Part shown: one piece after another, positions 7,614 through 9,349 of the stretch | Numbering within the stretch: position 1 is the stretch's first letter | How the letters are laid out: each line of letters begins with the position of its first letter | DNA from: an uncultured Flavobacteriales bacterium | Lineage (GTDB): Bacteria > Bacteroidota > Bacteroidia > Flavobacteriales_D > Crocinitomicaceae | Length of the DNA stretch: 9,349 bases | Direction of reading: 5' to 3' | Assembly (NCBI GenBank): GCA_905479845.1 | Contig: CAJQOB010000312.1 | Span: 1 to 9,349 of the forward strand | The notes under the pieces: generated by a model | Told to the model about the DNA's origin: nothing | Database searches by the model: none | The model's input: the letters and a program-made list of their open reading frames with translations, nothing else | Position numbers and translations under genes: made by a program

Positions 7614-9349
7614 ATGAAAAGAATTACCTTAGCTGTTTCTGCTGTTCTATTGTCACTAGGAGCGCAAGCACAGATTATGAGTGAAAACTTTGATGCTCTT
7701 AATGTAGGGGACTACATGGGTACGGTTTCACCAACATACTGGACAACTTGGTCTGGTGCAACAGGAGGAGCAGAAGATGTTCAAGTAACAGATGCGCAAG
7801 CAAATTCAGGAGCAAATTCCATCCATTTCTCATCAACAGGCGCTAACGGTGGACCTCAAGATGTGGTTGTTGAGTTCGGTCAACAATATACTGATGGAAT
7901 TTTCACGTATGAAAATGCAATGTATGTTGCTGCTGGAGGTAATGCTTACTTCAACTTCCAAGCAACTCAAACAATTGGTCAAACATGGGCCTTGAACTTG
8001 AATGCTGACGGAGGAACTATTTCATCGATGACGGTATTACCGCTAACCTTGCTGTTGGTTCTTATACTGCCGCGACTTGGTTTACTGTGAAAATTGAAGC
8101 TAACTTGACATTGAACTTATGGAAAGCATATGTTGATGGAGTTGAAATCGGAACATGGACAAATGGAGTGAACACTGTTGCGTCTGCGGATATCTTCCCA
8201 ATTCAAGGGAGTGATTTCTACGTTGATGACGTAAGTTTTGATCACCAACCATATACACTTCCTGCTAACAATGCCGCCGTTTCAGGTATCGCTATGGGAA
8301 GTAACATTGTAGGAATTGACGCAATGCCAAACGTAACTGTTGTTAACGCTGGAGCAAACGCGATCACTTCTTTCGACGTAACTGTTGATTACAACGGAAA
8401 CCAATACACAGAAAACGTAACTGGACAGAACTTAGCTTCTACTAGCTCAATGGATGTAGCATTCACAACTGCTATTCCATTGGTTTCTGGAAATATGAAC
8501 GTTGTTGCAACTGTTTCTAACGAAAACGGAGGAGGTGCAGACGATGATCCAAGTGATGATGCTATTACAATTGCAATCGATCCCGTAGTTCCAGCAGCAG
8601 GTAAAATCGTAGTTGGAGAAGAAGGAACAGGAACATGGTGTCCTTGGTGTGTACGTGGTACAGTATTTATGGATCGCTTTGAGCAAGATTACGGTCCTTT
8701 CTGGGCGGGAATTGCTGTTCACAACGGTGACCCAATGGTTGTAACTGATTATGATACTGCTTTAGGAGCATTGATTTCAGGATACCCAAGTGCATTGGTT
8801 GATCGTGGAGGAGATGTTGATCCATCTGCCATGACTAATGACTTCTTTGATCGTCTTCAAACTGCACCTACGGCTTTGCTTTCAACAACTTCAACGTGGG
8901 ATGCTACAACAAGAGAATTGGTTGTAACAGTTACTGCTGACTTCCAAGCTTCAGCGAACGATAACTATAAATTGGCTGTTGTTCTTACGGAAGATGGCGT
9001 GACAGGAACGGCTTCTGGATATGCACAAGCAAATGCATACGCTGGTGGTGGTAATGGTTCAATGGGTGGTTACGAAAACCTTCCAAGTCCAGTACCTGCT
9101 TCGCAAATGGTATACGATCACGTTGCACGTGCTATCGAGCCTGCTTTCGCTGGAGACGCAACAAGTTTCCCTGCAGTAGTAAACAACGGAGACCCACACT
9201 CTAAAACATACACGTTTACACTTCCTACTGATTGGGATGAGCAAAAAATCCACATCATTGGATTGATGATGGACCCAACAGGAAGAATTGATAACGCAAG
9301 CAAAGGAATCATTGATGATCTTGCATCTGTTACTGATTTGGAGCAAACA
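7614..9349 (+). CDS. Secreted Omp28-related protein with concanavalin-like and CARDB-like domains (frame broken, 3' partial)
   Basis: An exported multidomain protein that runs past the window end. Residues 1-20 are a signal peptide (ending AQAQ). With one base restored near 8015 the frame is open for 579 residues: a concanavalin/LamG-like domain (about 23-210, ENFDALNVGDY to YVDDVSFD), a CARDB-like beta domain (about 215-320, ending DDDPSDDAITIAI) and an Omp28-related domain (from about 328). The last has a thioredoxin-like C343-P-W-C346 in GTGTWCPWCVRG. As written, the first frame ends early at TGA 8088-8090 after 158 residues; the second frame stays open from before 8015 to the edge, with an ATG at 8294. 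Codon use is the same on both sides, rich in GGA, ACT, GCT, GTA and AAC. A T9SS C-terminal signal is expected beyond the edge but not seen. The role is probably at the cell surface or secreted; the function is unknown. Confidence 0.85.
8014..8016 (+). other. Apparent one-base deletion in the Omp28-like gene
   Basis: The original frame reads D-G-G-T-I-S-S-M-T-V and soon turns into a leucine-rich tail and a stop at 8088. From 8015 the other frame reads N-Y-F-I-D-D-G-I-T-A-N-L, a natural continuation of a concanavalin-like domain, and stays open for more than 1300 bases. Changing GGAGGAACTAT to GGAGGAAACTAT joins the two frames. No slippery heptamer is present, so programmed frameshifting is unlikely. 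Confidence 0.8.

Noticed and set aside
8000..8030. Programmed ribosomal frameshifting in the Omp28-like gene
   Set aside because: A GGAGGA stretch could act as a stimulator, but there is no X-XXY-YYZ slippery site and the short product would end in a meaningless tail. An indel is simpler.
8447..9346. Minus-strand open frames opposite the Omp28-like gene
   Set aside because: They lie antisense to a clearly coding frame with recognisable domains, and their proteins are low-complexity, rich in Cys, Ser and Asn, with no family features.

Overview
The window looks like chromosomal DNA from a member of the Bacteroidota, most likely a flavobacterium of the Fluviicola/Crocinitomicaceae type. The order is inferred only from gene style; no marker gene settles it. 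The evidence is a very large secreted protein with a type B C-terminal domain for the type IX secretion system (T9SS), a second secreted protein of the Omp28-related family, Bacteroidota-style promoters (TTG-N17-TAnnTTTG) with little Shine-Dalgarno signal, and a moderately AT-rich base composition.

Left part (1-2726, minus strand): three genes packed as one operon, transcribed leftward. In transcription order they are a FabK-like/nitronate monooxygenase flavoenzyme (2726-1773), a zinc M16 peptidase with an intact HxxEH motif (1773-529) and a second M16 protein that lacks the motif (539 to beyond position 1). The genes overlap by 1 base (TAATG) and by 11 bases. The active/inactive M16 pair is the usual two-subunit arrangement of bacterial processing-peptidase-like enzymes. 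A well-formed promoter lies directly in front of the flavoenzyme and argues that its start is 2726 rather than the upstream ATG at 2759.

Middle (2824-7520, plus strand, divergent from the operon): a 1190-residue exported protein (signal peptide, DUF7948-like domain, SBBP beta-propeller repeats, PKD/Ig-like domains, T9SS type B sorting domain), then a cytoplasmic M42-family aminopeptidase with all its metal and catalytic residues. An 8-bp inverted repeat ends exactly on the M42 start codon.

Right part (7614-9349, plus strand): an exported multidomain protein with a signal peptide, a concanavalin-like domain, a CARDB-like domain and an Omp28-related domain with a CPWC motif. It runs off the window. 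Its reading frame is broken by an apparent one-base deletion near 8015; adding one A restores a continuous 579-residue protein. A similar one-base lesion seems to break the partial M16 gene near position 35. Two such lesions at short A/T runs point to sequence error at least as much as to real gene decay.

The window has no mobile element, CRISPR array, tRNA or rRNA that I can support, and no gap longer than about 100 bases. I did not find a convincing new system. The items most worth checking are the two frame breaks and the unusual motifs in the secreted proteins.
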